DNA from: a virus
Strand: one strand, 5' to 3'
DNA length: 34,484 nt
Virus record (IMG/VR): IMGVR_UViG_3300010885_024627
Coordinates: 1-34,484 of that record
Both the position numbers and the translations under genes were made by a program. The notes beneath the pieces are model-generated. The model was not told the DNA's origin. It searched no databases and was given only the letters and a program-made list of their open reading frames with translations. Positions 24,003 to 33,028 of the stretch are shown here, in pieces (the stretch's first letter is position 1; each line of letters opens with the position of its first letter).

Positions 24003-24920
24003 TTAGACGCCTTGTGTGCCGTAGATGTTACGGGCATCGTGCCAGCCGGTCGCGTAGCGCTCGGTAGCCTTATAACGCATGCTGTCTGTCTCGAAGTCAC
24101 CTTCCATGGATTTCTCCATTGGGCGGCGCATAACGAGCATGAGACCGTTTTCTGCGTCAGTTTGAATCCACCAGGCCTTGCTGGAGCTCAAACGGGTCAC
24201 AACGTGTGTGCCCTTTGGTAGCATACCAGTAGACTTGATTGGGTTCAGATCGTTGTCAGCTGTACCAGAGCGGAGAACCGATTTCAGAATAACTTCTGCT
24301 TGGAACTCGAGAGCTGGAGGAACAACCAACTGTTCTGCCTTCAAACGGATACGCTTACCGTTGTTGTCAACTGCAGAGCGGATCTGGATGAGCAATTGCT
24401 CAACAGAAGTTTGGCTCAAAGAAGCAGCTGTAGACAACTGGTTAGAGTAAGAACCGCCGTTGGCGATTGGGTGAGCGGTGTTGATCAATGTCACGCCGTC
24501 GCCGCCGATGTAGCCAGATGTGAACGCGAAGTTCAACAAGTTAGCGCACAAAGTTTCTTTGGTTTCAATCATGGATTGAGCCAAGTGCTTAGCGAAGGTG
24601 CTACCGATACGGATATGGTCACCGTCTTCCATCAACACTTTGGTCAAGGCATATGCCAAGCCATAGATTTGATAGATGAAACGTGTGATGTACAAAGTAC
24701 CGCCTTGGTCATAGCTGACAGGAGTGCCGTCAGGCATGGCTGGGGCGGCATTCATACCGTACAGCATCACTTCTTCGTGGTAGTTACGTGGAATACCTTG
24801 GATCTGTTCAACAAATCCCTTCCACTCGTCGGCACGTTGTTCGTAAACACCGTCAAAGACTTCGTTGATAATCGGTTCGACTACCGCACGAAAGTCCGTA
24901 CTGCGCATTGGAGTTGCCAT
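24003..24920 (-). CDS. major capsid protein (HK97-type fold)
   Basis: 305 residues. Typical features of this podovirus capsid group are seen: PIINEVFDGVYEQRADEWKG at the N-terminus; DGTPVSYDQGGTLYITRFIY in the E-loop region; LAYALTKVLMEDGDHIRIGS; the NLLNFAFTSGYIGGDGVTLI stretch followed by TAHPIANGGSYSN; and a C-terminal MRYKATERYATGWHDARNIY segment that closes the P/A domain. Position after scaffold and decoration genes, a strong SD (AAAGGAA) and a strong terminator all fit the most abundant virion protein. There is no cleavable delta domain, in keeping with a separate scaffold gene. Confidence 0.85.
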   Translation of the reverse strand: MATPMRSTDFRAVVEPIINEVFDGVYEQRADEWKGFVEQIQGIPRNYHEEVMLYGMNAAPAMPDGTPVSYDQGGTLYITRFIYQIYGLAYALTKVLMEDGDHIRIGSTFAKHLAQSMIETKETLCANLLNFAFTSGYIGGDGVTLINTAHPIANGGSYSNQLSTAASLSQTSVEQLLIQIRSAVDNNGKRIRLKAEQLVVPPALEFQAEVILKSVLRSGTADNDLNPIKSTGMLPKGTHVVTRLSSSKAWWIQTDAENGLMLVMRRPMEKSMEGDFETDSMRYKATERYATGWHDARNIYGTQGV

Positions 24921-24943
24921 TGCTTATTTCCTTTCGTTGTTAA

Positions 24944-25627
24944 TTAAACCGATACCGATGGAGCGGCAAAGGAGTTATTGCAGATCTGCACTTGGACGAT
25001 TGTGTAAGCGTCGCCCCACTGGTTCAATTGACCAGCAGGGAAAGCCACTTCACGACCCAAGCCGACTACGCGAACTTGACCTTGGTTACCAGAGCCCACG
25101 GGTGTAGCATACAAAGCAGTAGTCGAGAAACCAGCGCCACCATTACCGATAGCATAGCCATCAGCGGGGGTATAGTTGGTAGTCGTACTAAAGTTGTATT
25201 CTTGACCAATAGAGGCAGCAGTAGCAGAACCTTGGATTTGCGCTTCGTAAATCAACGCTGGGTCGGTGAAGATCCAGAAAATGATGTTAGTAGCAGCATC
25301 TAAAGTAGTTTTGGCAGCGTATTTAGCAACAGAACGACGACCTTCGGCAGATGTGTATTCCACACCGTCGAAAACGCCATAAACTTTGCTAGTTGCAGTA
25401 CCGCTACCACCAGTTGCAGCAGAAGCTGCGATTGTCAATTGACCTGAAGAGTTAACTGTTACAGGTTGGAATTGCCAGAAAGATTGACCTGAGCTCAAAG
25501 AGTAAGGAGCAGTATAACCAGACACACCTTGAATAAAACTGTTTGTGCCGGCAAATTGCATTGCACGATCCAAACCGCTTGGGTGGTATACTGGTTTCAG
25601 GCCAAAGGGTTGCAATGTTGTGGACAT
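24944..25627 (-). CDS. capsid decoration-like protein
   Basis: 227 residues, beta-rich and weakly charged. N-terminus TTLQPFGLKPVYHPSGLDRA, a 'GLxPvyhpsG' start common in proteins beside the capsid gene in environmental phages, is followed by GYTAPYSLSSGQSF, VYGVFDGVEYTSAEGRRSVA and a C-terminal ALYATPVGSGNQGQVRVVGL block. SD AAAGGA. It lies between the scaffold side and the capsid gene, 23 nt from the latter, so it is probably made in capsid-like amounts and coats the head. Confidence 0.65.
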   Translation of the reverse strand: MSTTLQPFGLKPVYHPSGLDRAMQFAGTNSFIQGVSGYTAPYSLSSGQSFWQFQPVTVNSSGQLTIAASAATGGSGTATSKVYGVFDGVEYTSAEGRRSVAKYAAKTTLDAATNIIFWIFTDPALIYEAQIQGSATAASIGQEYNFSTTTNYTPADGYAIGNGGAGFSTTALYATPVGSGNQGQVRVVGLGREVAFPAGQLNQWGDAYTIVQVQICNNSFAAPSVSV

Positions 25628-25651
25628 TAATTTTCCTTTGTTTTGAAGTTA

Positions 25652-26203
25652 TTATGAGAACCGAATATTTTTGCTTGCCTTGCGCGCTTCTTTTTCCATT
25701 TCCAAAATACCGCCTTCAAGAATTGAACGACCGCCTTTACCTTCTTTGGCCGTATCACGAACCGCAGATGTAATATTGCGTTGATGCTCGAGAGGATCCT
25801 CTAAGTGCATCATCTTCATCACTTCTTGATAAACTTCTTCTGGCAATTTAAAAAGAATCATTTCATTGCAAGAAATACAGCCTTCAAACTTGCCCGAGTT
25901 CATCTTACCGAGTCCTTCAAAGCCCTGACCTAATTCACTGGCTTTAACTGGTTCATAACCCAACGCTACACGTTTGTCGATACTGTCATATGTGTTGGTC
26001 GTCGACAACCAGCACAGATGCATTCCCGGGATTGCATCCCGAGGAATATCTGGCAGCGCACTATTCTGCCATTTGTCACGGAATGCTTCAAGGCGTTCCC
26101 GTTGTGCATTGGAAGCCCCGTCTGTTGCGGCGCGTTCCTTGACCTCTTGTAAACGATCGGCTAAGCGATCTTCTACGTCACGTTTAATTCTTGTATTTGC
26201 CAT
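25652..26203 (-). CDS. hypothetical head-module protein
   Basis: 183 residues. The N-terminus is a charged helix (TRIKRDVEDRLADRLQEVKE), the middle holds PGMHLCWLSTTNTYDSIDKR and FEGCISCNEMILFKLPEEVY, and the C-terminus is again a charged helix. The CISC pair plus an upstream Cys are unlikely to bind metal on their own. Genes of this style often sit between scaffold and capsid, suggesting an assembly or minor head role. SD AAAGG. Family not recognised. Confidence 0.7.
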   Translation of the reverse strand: MANTRIKRDVEDRLADRLQEVKERAATDGASNAQRERLEAFRDKWQNSALPDIPRDAIPGMHLCWLSTTNTYDSIDKRVALGYEPVKASELGQGFEGLGKMNSGKFEGCISCNEMILFKLPEEVYQEVMKMMHLEDPLEHQRNITSAVRDTAKEGKGGRSILEGGILEMEKEARKASKNIRFS

Positions 26204-26208
26204 TTCAT

Positions 26209-27195
26209 TTATCCTTTGTTAGCACGATCGTACGCAGCATAGGCGCGGATCATTTTGTTACGTTTCTCAACATTGTCCCAAGCCCCTGCATCTTTGATTG
26301 CCGAAACACGTTCACGACTTAGCGTGATCTGACCAGGTTTTGTACCCTGGGCCGCGGCAGTGCGACTAGATGCTGTAGGATTTGCTCTTTTTGCACCACC
26401 CTTGGCCGCGTAGCGGTGTGGTAGGCGTGTTGATAGACGACTGTCTAACTCATCCCAATACTCGGAATCTGCTGGGTCCCACCCGTCGGCAGCAAGTTCG
26501 GAATCGATTACTTTGGCAATTCTACTGTCTGTATCCCGTGCTTGTGGGTCGTACCAAGAATTCTTTTTAAGCCATGTTGAGGCATTACGTTGAACTTCGG
26601 CAGCGGCCACGTTGGGCACGTTTTGCTTTGGAGACTTTGCAGCCTCCAATTGTTGCTTCTTATAATGTTGTAACTGCTGAAGTTTTTGCTTCGAGTCAGT
26701 TAAATGCTCCAGGTACTCAACCTGGGCCGCTGCGTCGCCGTTGCGGGCAGCTTCCATCATTTTCATCTTGGCATATTCAACACGAGTTCCCTCGTCTTCC
26801 AATGCCTTGTCAATCTGTGCAAACTGATATGACGCTGCGGTATTTTCCACAGCTGCCAATCGCTTAGCTAATTCTTCATTCCGGCGCTCAAGCGCAGAAA
26901 TCTTATGTTTAGAAGAGGCTTCGCGTTCTTTTTGCAGTGCTTTTTTAAGGCGACGCTCTTCGCGTCGGGCTTCACGGATTCTCTCACGCTCTTCTTCCGT
27001 TTCATCACCATCGCCGTCATCAGCGCTGGCCTCGGTGTCATCATTTTCACCGTCTGCATGATCTTCGTCTACAGAACCGCCTTCAGCCTTTTCATCATCT
27101 TCCAGAATATCGTCTGGATGCGTGCCTACGCTCGCTAGAACCGAACCGTCTTCGCGTTCTTTGATAGGAACATTGTCTTTTTCATTATCTGCCAT
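26209..27195 (-). CDS. scaffolding-like protein
   Basis: 328 residues from the ATG at 27195; the SD GGGAAA lies 5 nt upstream, and a TTG at 27207 would only add four residues. The N-terminal 75 residues are highly acidic (DDILEDDEKAEGGSVDEDHA), then a long Arg/Lys/Glu coiled coil (ERERIREARREERRLKKALQ, ISALERRNEELAKRLAAVEN) and a Gln-rich helix. The C-terminal part has a DPQARDTDSRIAKVIDSELA block and a basic Ser/Ala linker ending in a basic tail that may bind capsid. Acidic head, coiled-coil centre and basic end beside the capsid gene match phage scaffolds. Confidence 0.75.
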   Translation of the reverse strand: MADNEKDNVPIKEREDGSVLASVGTHPDDILEDDEKAEGGSVDEDHADGENDDTEASADDGDGDETEEERERIREARREERRLKKALQKEREASSKHKISALERRNEELAKRLAAVENTAASYQFAQIDKALEDEGTRVEYAKMKMMEAARNGDAAAQVEYLEHLTDSKQKLQQLQHYKKQQLEAAKSPKQNVPNVAAAEVQRNASTWLKKNSWYDPQARDTDSRIAKVIDSELAADGWDPADSEYWDELDSRLSTRLPHRYAAKGGAKRANPTASSRTAAAQGTKPGQITLSRERVSAIKDAGAWDNVEKRNKMIRAYAAYDRANKG

Positions 27196-27210
27196 ACTTT
27201 TTCCCAAAAG

Positions 27211-27648
27211 TTAATCTACAAAGGCCTTCATTTTTTGCGCTTCCGCAAAAGAACGAATCTTGGAAATGACTTCCCGCGCTTGAACAGTGATAAATACCAC
27301 TGGTGCGCCTTCATCATCTGGTTGAATCACAAACCGATCACCGCCGTATTTAATGGTTCGTACTAAATCACCAACTTGGCACCAAGGTCCTTCAACCCAT
27401 GGAGTCAAATCATCGGGGCTTTTGTACGCCAAAGGTCCAATTTGGATAACCTTTGCAACAGTCTCATTAAATCGGAGCGTTTGTTTGGTCTCATCAACTA
27501 AAATGATGCCACCCTTGCTCATTATTTTCTCGCGTCGTAGTTGAACTAATACGCGGTCACCTAAAACTTCAATACCGGGGTCTACATTCGGAAAACATTC
27601 GAGTTCCGAGCGCAAATCTGGCTCGTCGTTTTGCTTTAAGTCAATCAC
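27211..27648 (-). CDS. GroES-like co-chaperonin (Cpn10)
   Basis: 145 residues. After a 23-residue extension, GIEVLGDRVLVQLRREKI matches the first GroES strand. The mobile loop is visible at about 39-57 with GGIIL at 46-50, the counterpart of the GGIVL tripeptide site by which GroES binds GroEL. VAKVIQIGPLAYKS and QVGDLVRTIKYGGDRFVIQP complete the barrel. An insert (DDLTPWVEGPWC) sits at the place of the roof loop. The start is GTG with AGGAG 9 nt upstream. The location between portal and scaffold/capsid suggests help in folding the capsid protein, as phage T4 gp31 does. Confidence 0.85.
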   Translation of the reverse strand: MIDLKQNDEPDLRSELECFPNVDPGIEVLGDRVLVQLRREKIMSKGGIILVDETKQTLRFNETVAKVIQIGPLAYKSPDDLTPWVEGPWCQVGDLVRTIKYGGDRFVIQPDDEGAPVVFITVQAREVISKIRSFAEAQKMKAFVD

Positions 27649-27678
27649 TTTACAGTGCTCCTCATGCCTTACGGCACT

Positions 27679-27870
27679 TTAAATATCCTCTTCGTCCTCG
27701 CTAAGGATTTGATTTATAATGTCCAATGATTCTTGGACACCAGCTTTTTGCCCTACTAACCTCTGGTAAGAGGCATAATCGTGGACATTAACGCCGGACG
27801 AAATAGCTAACGTTAAATCTTGATCAGCACTTTTCAAGCGCTTAATTAATTCAGATACAATATCTTTCAT
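27679..27870 (-). CDS. small helical hypothetical protein
   Basis: 63 residues, all-helical and amphipathic (KDIVSELIKRLKSADQDLTL, YQRLVGQKAGVQESLDIINQ), ending in an acidic tail. It has no SD; TGTATTAATA ends 5 nt before the ATG, so translation may start on a leaderless transcript. It opens the operon carrying the co-chaperonin, scaffold and capsid genes. Similar tiny proteins near portal genes are often unannotated; function unknown. Confidence 0.7.
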   Translation of the reverse strand: MKDIVSELIKRLKSADQDLTLAISSGVNVHDYASYQRLVGQKAGVQESLDIINQILSEDEEDI

Positions 27871-27875
27871 ACTTT

Positions 27876-27885
27876 TATTAATACA
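27876..27885 (-). promoter_or_regulatory. TGTATTAATA element (putative phage promoter)
   Basis: One mismatch to TGCATTAATA. It begins at the foot of a terminator-like hairpin and ends 5 nt before the ATG at 27870, which lacks an SD. Confidence 0.5.
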
Positions 27886-27908
27886 AAAGGCGACATAAAA
27901 CCGCCCTT
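27885..27908 (-). terminator. candidate weak terminator
   Basis: Minus-strand AAGGGCG / CGCCTTT stem (7 bp with one G-U), loop GTTTTATGT, with a short T-run. It follows the stop of the 76-residue gene. Confidence 0.5.
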
Positions 27909-27914
27909 AATGTA

Positions 27915-28145
27915 TCAATAAAAGTTGCCGCCGCCGATATCTTTGAGGTTTTTATCTGGACCAACTTTGGATGGCTTTGTCAATTTAGCTTGAGAAGCGC
28001 CAATTTTCCAGTTGTTGTCACGGTGTGAACCTGTGGGGCCTTTGTCAAGACCAGTCTCGCCGGGGCCGCCAGCAAAACCTTCATGACCGGTTTGTTTGTA
28101 TGTTTGGCGGAAACCTAATTCGTTGCCTTTTTGTCTAGTAGCCAT
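27915..28145 (-). CDS. small Gly-rich hypothetical protein
   Basis: 76 residues, basic and Gly-rich (MATRQKGNELGFRQTYKQTG; HEGFAGGPGETGLDKGPTGS), probably disordered. The start is coupled to the portal stop as TAATG, so it is translated from the portal mRNA. No family recognised; it may be an internal or accessory head protein. Confidence 0.7.
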   Translation of the reverse strand: MATRQKGNELGFRQTYKQTGHEGFAGGPGETGLDKGPTGSHRDNNWKIGASQAKLTKPSKVGPDKNLKDIGGGNFY

Positions 28146-30994
28146 TATTGTTGTCCTTCGGGAGGTTGTGGTTCAGGTTGTTGATAGTTTTGTTCCAGCG
28201 TTTGAGCGTGTTGCTGGTCGTTTTGTTGCAGCTGTTGCATGTGTTGTTGGTTTGCCATGTCTGCCTGAGCTTGTTGCTGGGCTTGTTGGTTTACCATATC
28301 AGCTTGTTGCTGGAAGTTTTGCTGTTCAATAGCTAAACCATGCTGTCTAATGTCTGCACTCGCGGCATCAATTGCCTCGATCGCTGACATGTTTTGCTCG
28401 TGTTCTAACTGAGCTTGTTGCTGGTCCATCTGAGCACCGGCTTGAATATAAGCCACTCGTTCGCGCGCGGAGTTATTAATATTTGCCATTGCAATATCGG
28501 TCGCATTGCGCTGGTTGTCAATATTTGTCTGCGTTTGATACTTAGTCTGTAGTTCTGCCACCTTTTGCTGCAGTTCAGCCACTTTGAGTTGGTAATCCTG
28601 TTGGGCTTGTTGCAACTCAGTTTGCATCTTGGTTTGGAACTCTTGTGCCTTACGTTGAGTTTCTGCCATTTGCGTCTTCATCAACACCTGCGCAGTCGGG
28701 TCGGCGTTCATAGCTGATTGCTGTTGTGCTTGTTGCATTTGCTGCACCTTCTGCACCAACACCATAATTCGCTGCATGTATGGTTGTAAGATCTTCTGGG
28801 ATTCGTGGTCAACAATCTTTGAGCCTAAAGCCAAAGCCTGCTGTGATTCCCAATCTAATGTCTTCTCTTCGTGTAAATCAAGCACGTCTTTTCCACCAGA
28901 CGCTTTCGCCACAATGTTACGCATAGACTGGAGGTAGTACAGCATCAAGTGTTGCTTGATGTGCTCTAACGCCATCGGCGTAAACGTTGGGCCAATGACC
29001 GGGCTGCCACCATACACTGGATTCTCTGCGTACTCTAAATGAACATCTAGGTGTGCAATATGGTCTTGGTCTGGATAAGCAGCTGCGTGTCGACCCATCG
29101 TCATTGAAACGTTCTCTAACGCTGGGTTGGATTCTTTTGCACCTTGTGGGTTTGGCAAAATCTCATCGGCCTCGGGGATCTTTAGCTGTTGAACAATACG
29201 GCTGTACACAGCACGCAAGTCAAACATTCCGGGAGGCGCCGCGGTTGCCATTTGCAACAAGGCTTGGTTTTGTGCAAGACGTTGTGTCTCAGAAAATATG
29301 TTGGGGTCCGATACCGGACGCACATCGCTGTTGTATGCAAAGTCACGAACCTCAATCTCTTCACCAGACTGATTGTCCATCTCGCTCAAGTACCAGTTAT
29401 TGATACGGGAGATAATCTTTAATGACTTAGCCTGGCTGCGATGCAAGCGCGCGTGGATGCTTGAGAATACCTTAGCACCCTGCTCAATCAACGCCTGGGT
29501 TGTTCCCACAGGCATGTTGTTGTTTGCTTCGCCAATTTTTTCTTCGGCTGTGGTAACTACACCCTTAGCCGCGTCAGTCAACCAGCCCAGCAAATTAAAC
29601 AATACGCTGGAAGGCTGGTTAAACGGCAGCGGCATAGCCAGCTTGCGGACGTCGTCTACACCTGGTGCACCCTCAATCTCAACCACCTGAGTCGGCTCAA
29701 TACGGTCCGACTGGCCCCCGATGCGCCCGCCTTTGAGCTTGAGCATCGTTTGACTATTACTAATGTGAGCTGCGTCAAGCAGCGCGCGAAGAGCACCAGT
29801 AAGTGCAGCGCTAAGACCGCCAATAAGGTGAGGTAAGCCAATAGCATATGCGCCGCGCCATGGGATGAACTTAAACTCAACATACCAATCTAGCTTTTCA
29901 AATTTGTCGTCGCCATCAGCCCAGTTACGGTACAAGCTCAATACTTTGCTTGACGACTCATCAATTGTTAAAATGTAAGGTGCACGACGACCTTCAGTTG
30001 TATCGTCATCATCCAAACGCAAGAAGCACGTAATCTCATAAACACGACGCAAACCATCAATGTTTTTACCAGAGCTTTCTTTGCCTTCAATTTTGTTGTT
30101 GGCTTTTTCAGATTGCGTTTGGTCATCAAGCGGCGTGTCTGACGTGTAAGACGCATCGATCTCGCGGTAGATACCCGCGTCAATACGTTGGAGGAATACA
30201 TCCTCTGTAATGTCTTGTACTTCAGTCGCGCGCTGTGATGTGTAGAAGTTTGTGGATGCGTACGGCAACAATATGTTGTCGATCGGGATCCACTCACACA
30301 TTGGCCTGCGTTGCTCTGAATCCCAGCGCCATTTCAAGAACTGCGAACCACCTAATGGCAGTTGAGTTAGCAGTTGCTCCATCTCGTCGCGGTACTCAGG
30401 AATCTGTTCCGACAGCTGCCAGTTTAAGAACGTAACCTTACGTTCAGCAACTTCCAACTTCAAACGATCAATAGCACCCTTGATGTTTGTCTTAGCAATG
30501 CCTTCAGGTGGCAATAATTCTTTGGCCGAGCTTGCAGCAAAGTCTACACAAGCCTCTGCCATAACAGGGTGAACAACTTTAGAAGCACCGTCGAAAGTAG
30601 CACCACCAGGAGCGTCCTTACCCAAACCAGTGCGGCGTAAGCCCTCCTCATATTGCTTATCGCGCTGTTTTCTAGCTTCTTTATCTTCATCAATAAAGTC
30701 CAAATAATCTTGGGCCAATTGATCCAAATAGCTTTCATCAAACACTTCCGCAAGGTTAGCATAAAACTCAGGGCTTTCTTTTGGGCCCTTAGTTTGCTCA
30801 AGGTTAACAACTACTGAACCGTCTTCCAGTTCAATAATCTCACCCTCTGCCTCATCTTCATCTAAACCCAAATAGTCTTCAAGCTCAGCAACTTCTTGCT
30901 CCTGAAGCTGACCCTCTGCAATCTCTTGATCTGTTTTAGAATCTAAAGACGGCAAGCTGCCACCCATTTGAATCGGTAATTTTGGATTTGCCAT
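28145..30994 (-). CDS. portal protein
   Basis: 949 residues. An acidic N-terminal 110 residues (ELEDYLGLDEDEAEGEIIEL) is followed by a portal core: AGLLRR-like EGLRRTGLGKDAPGGATFDG, VVHPVMAEACVDFAASSAKE, GGSQFLKWRWDSEQRRPMCE, LIGGLSAALTGALRALLDAA and the crown region KGVVTTAEEKIGEANNNMPV, SSIHARLHRSQAKSLKIISR. From about 700 the protein is a Gln-rich coiled coil (MQQAQQQSAMNADPTAQVLM, EQNMSAIEAIDAASADIRQH) that resembles the long barrel of P22-like portals. Length and order fit the SU10-type/podovirus portal. The start overlaps the upstream stop and the stop overlaps the next start (both TAATG). Confidence 0.85.
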   Translation of the reverse strand: MANPKLPIQMGGSLPSLDSKTDQEIAEGQLQEQEVAELEDYLGLDEDEAEGEIIELEDGSVVVNLEQTKGPKESPEFYANLAEVFDESYLDQLAQDYLDFIDEDKEARKQRDKQYEEGLRRTGLGKDAPGGATFDGASKVVHPVMAEACVDFAASSAKELLPPEGIAKTNIKGAIDRLKLEVAERKVTFLNWQLSEQIPEYRDEMEQLLTQLPLGGSQFLKWRWDSEQRRPMCEWIPIDNILLPYASTNFYTSQRATEVQDITEDVFLQRIDAGIYREIDASYTSDTPLDDQTQSEKANNKIEGKESSGKNIDGLRRVYEITCFLRLDDDDTTEGRRAPYILTIDESSSKVLSLYRNWADGDDKFEKLDWYVEFKFIPWRGAYAIGLPHLIGGLSAALTGALRALLDAAHISNSQTMLKLKGGRIGGQSDRIEPTQVVEIEGAPGVDDVRKLAMPLPFNQPSSVLFNLLGWLTDAAKGVVTTAEEKIGEANNNMPVGTTQALIEQGAKVFSSIHARLHRSQAKSLKIISRINNWYLSEMDNQSGEEIEVRDFAYNSDVRPVSDPNIFSETQRLAQNQALLQMATAAPPGMFDLRAVYSRIVQQLKIPEADEILPNPQGAKESNPALENVSMTMGRHAAAYPDQDHIAHLDVHLEYAENPVYGGSPVIGPTFTPMALEHIKQHLMLYYLQSMRNIVAKASGGKDVLDLHEEKTLDWESQQALALGSKIVDHESQKILQPYMQRIMVLVQKVQQMQQAQQQSAMNADPTAQVLMKTQMAETQRKAQEFQTKMQTELQQAQQDYQLKVAELQQKVAELQTKYQTQTNIDNQRNATDIAMANINNSARERVAYIQAGAQMDQQQAQLEHEQNMSAIEAIDAASADIRQHGLAIEQQNFQQQADMVNQQAQQQAQADMANQQHMQQLQQNDQQHAQTLEQNYQQPEPQPPEGQQ

Positions 30995-31542
30995 TATTTA
31001 ACTTTTCTGTTTGCGAGCATTTGATCTTGCATTTGATGGATTTGCTTCATCATTTCGTCTTCGCCGGTATTTAATTCTGTTGGCTTTAACGCAGCCCATC
31101 CAGCTTGCACTGGCAACGGAGCCAAACCAATCGCAGCATCGAGCGTACTTTCACGCGCGCCGCCAATGTTATTATTTTTTAACTGTTCTGCCACGTCATA
31201 CGCAGGTATGCCAAACGTTAACCCATGACCCAACAAAGAACCTAAACGTGAAGAAAACTTTTCAAACGAACTAGGGGGCAATTGTTTTGCCCGCATTTCT
31301 TGTAAATTAATATTGATCGGATCATAACGACGCGTTAAATCAATCGGAGGTTTTACCTCCTTACCCCCCGCAAAGTGCTGTATCAACGGATGATCGTGTG
31401 GCAGTTCGCTTTGATGTACCTTGTGGCCGTTGATCATTAGCTCCACCTTCATCTGTTCTGGTGACACCGAATGACCGCCCGCATAACCCGGGAGGCCGGC
31501 TTGTTCCATCAACAACTCGTGGGGTGATTTGATTAGGTTCAT
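30994..31542 (-). CDS. hypothetical protein upstream of portal
   Basis: 182 residues. N-terminus SPHELLMEQAGLPGYAGGHS and LPHDHPLIQHFAGGKEVKPP, then a helical part (SSFEKFSSRLGSLLGHGLTF), a mildly hydrophobic STLDAAIGLAPLPVQAGWAA segment, and a Met/Gln-rich helix at the end. The FAGG/YAGG motifs recall GG motifs in other small proteins of this genome (8252-8839). It has no SD; TGCATTAATA ends 10 nt before the ATG. A minor virion protein is possible. Family not recognised. Confidence 0.7.
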   Translation of the reverse strand: MNLIKSPHELLMEQAGLPGYAGGHSVSPEQMKVELMINGHKVHQSELPHDHPLIQHFAGGKEVKPPIDLTRRYDPININLQEMRAKQLPPSSFEKFSSRLGSLLGHGLTFGIPAYDVAEQLKNNNIGGARESTLDAAIGLAPLPVQAGWAALKPTELNTGEDEMMKQIHQMQDQMLANRKVK

Positions 31543-31552
31543 ATTCTAATTC

Positions 31553-31562
31553 TATTAATGCA
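31553..31562 (-). promoter_or_regulatory. TGCATTAATA element (putative phage promoter)
   Basis: Exact minus-strand copy, between a hairpin that covers the terminase stop and the ATG at 31542, 10 nt away. That gene has no SD. Confidence 0.55.
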
Positions 31563-31567
31563 CATCG

Positions 31568-31586
31568 GTAGGGTGTTTCGCCCTAC
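31568..31586 (-). other. hairpin over the terminase stop codon
   Basis: Minus-strand GTAGGG / CCCTAC stem of 6 bp with loop CGAAACA. The terminase TAG is inside the 5' arm. No T-run follows, so termination is uncertain; transcript processing or attenuation is possible. Confidence 0.5.
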
Positions 31587-33028
31587 TGTGCGTATGGATT
31601 GGAGAACTTGCGCGCCAACTGGTCGTCAATGTATGAGTAATCTCTTGCAGGCAACGGATCGAGTTGTAACCATCCTGAATCACGTAACACGCGCAACGCT
31701 TGTGTCAGTGAGTCCACGTAGTCATCGTGCCCTTTGGCTTCAGGGAACGAACACACCTGCCGTATGAATCGTTTGGCCCACGGTGCAAACTCACCTTTTT
31801 GTTCTGGATCCTCCGGTATGTACACCCGGCCCTTAGCAACCAGCGGGGCCACGATGTTTAACCGCTGCACCTTATCGGCGCGTCCTGGGTTGTATCCACG
31901 CACCGGAACGCCGGCGCCTTGTAACTCTTGAATCAGGCTGATACCTGCAGACTTGTCTTCCATGAGCAACAAGTCAGCCTTACGGCCTTTTGCAAACGTG
32001 TTATCTGCGCCGTACACAACTTCCTTGAAGTCCGATATAACTTTGCGGCGTAACTCTGGATACGCCAAGTGCGCGTCCCATGCGTCTAACATGATGACCG
32101 ACGTGTGGCCATCCTCTTGCTCAAACACGCCCCACACCGTGCAGGCTGTTGGGTCGTTGACCGTCTTCTCGCTGGTAGCCGGATCGTATGACGCAATCAC
32201 ATACTCAAGGGTTGGCGTCGACTTGTTGGCTGGCCACATGCGGAACTGCTTGCGTTTAATAATGCCGGCCTCTTCCGGATCCAATATCTCGCCGTAAATT
32301 TCCTGACGGCCCAGGTTGGTGCCCTCGTAGCTTTCCAACTGTTTGAAAAACGTATCAGACAAGTTGGCGCGGTTGTCAAACGAGCTGGCGTTGGCCACGT
32401 ACACGTCGCCGCCCACCTTACCCTCGTTTAAGTCTACAATCAACTCGAGCGGCTTCGGCGTTGTCGTGATAATCTGCTGCACCCGCCCAATGCGTGGGTC
32501 CATCAAACGCAACGTAAACTGCGCCTGGTCATACGCGTCGTCGATGTACTCAAACGCACACAGCTCGTCAAACCAGGCCCCATGGTATTGCTTACCACGA
32601 TAGCGTTCTGGCTCAGAACCAGGGATCCCTTGGATCAGTGAGCCATTGATCAGTGTAATCTCAAGCAACGACTTATTGTAATCTTTGATGATGGATCGTG
32701 GCAAAATGTTAAGTAGCCCAGAGTCACCCTCGAAACACGTCGCGCGAATGTCGTTTGTTGTTGGCGCTGTAACCAACCAGCGCGTCTTGTCAAAAGTCCA
32801 CGCCCGCTCGCCAATCCAGTTAGACGCCGTCCATGTCTTACCCGCACCGCGGCCGGCCAGCATTAAGAACGTATCAAACTCGCCGTCCTCCGGTTCTTTT
32901 TGGTGCGGGAGCGCGGATAGCTTGTACTTCACCAGCCAAAGGGTGGCATCGAGCTGCGCCTTTGGCCATTGTTTGTTTTGTTCTGCGAACTTCTTTAACA
33001 GAAGCTCTTGTTTTGCCGTTAACGACAT
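31583..33028 (-). CDS. terminase large subunit
   Basis: 481 residues. The ATPase domain has Walker A AGRGAGKT (residues 58-65), Walker B AWFDE with Asp154-Glu155 and a coupling TTTPK at 188-192. The C-terminal nuclease (from about 270) has the acidic residues expected in an RNase H-like fold: SYDPAT with Asp282, MEDKS with Glu357-Asp358, and GHDDYVDSLTQAL with Asp435, Asp436 and Asp439. It is the motor that cuts and packages DNA through the portal. SD AGAAGGA 8 nt upstream. The ATG lies 10 bp inside the preceding intein-like gene. The gene itself is uninterrupted, including the Walker A site where inteins often insert. Confidence 0.92.
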   Translation of the reverse strand: MSLTAKQELLLKKFAEQNKQWPKAQLDATLWLVKYKLSALPHQKEPEDGEFDTFLMLAGRGAGKTWTASNWIGERAWTFDKTRWLVTAPTTNDIRATCFEGDSGLLNILPRSIIKDYNKSLLEITLINGSLIQGIPGSEPERYRGKQYHGAWFDELCAFEYIDDAYDQAQFTLRLMDPRIGRVQQIITTTPKPLELIVDLNEGKVGGDVYVANASSFDNRANLSDTFFKQLESYEGTNLGRQEIYGEILDPEEAGIIKRKQFRMWPANKSTPTLEYVIASYDPATSEKTVNDPTACTVWGVFEQEDGHTSVIMLDAWDAHLAYPELRRKVISDFKEVVYGADNTFAKGRKADLLLMEDKSAGISLIQELQGAGVPVRGYNPGRADKVQRLNIVAPLVAKGRVYIPEDPEQKGEFAPWAKRFIRQVCSFPEAKGHDDYVDSLTQALRVLRDSGWLQLDPLPARDYSYIDDQLARKFSNPYAQ

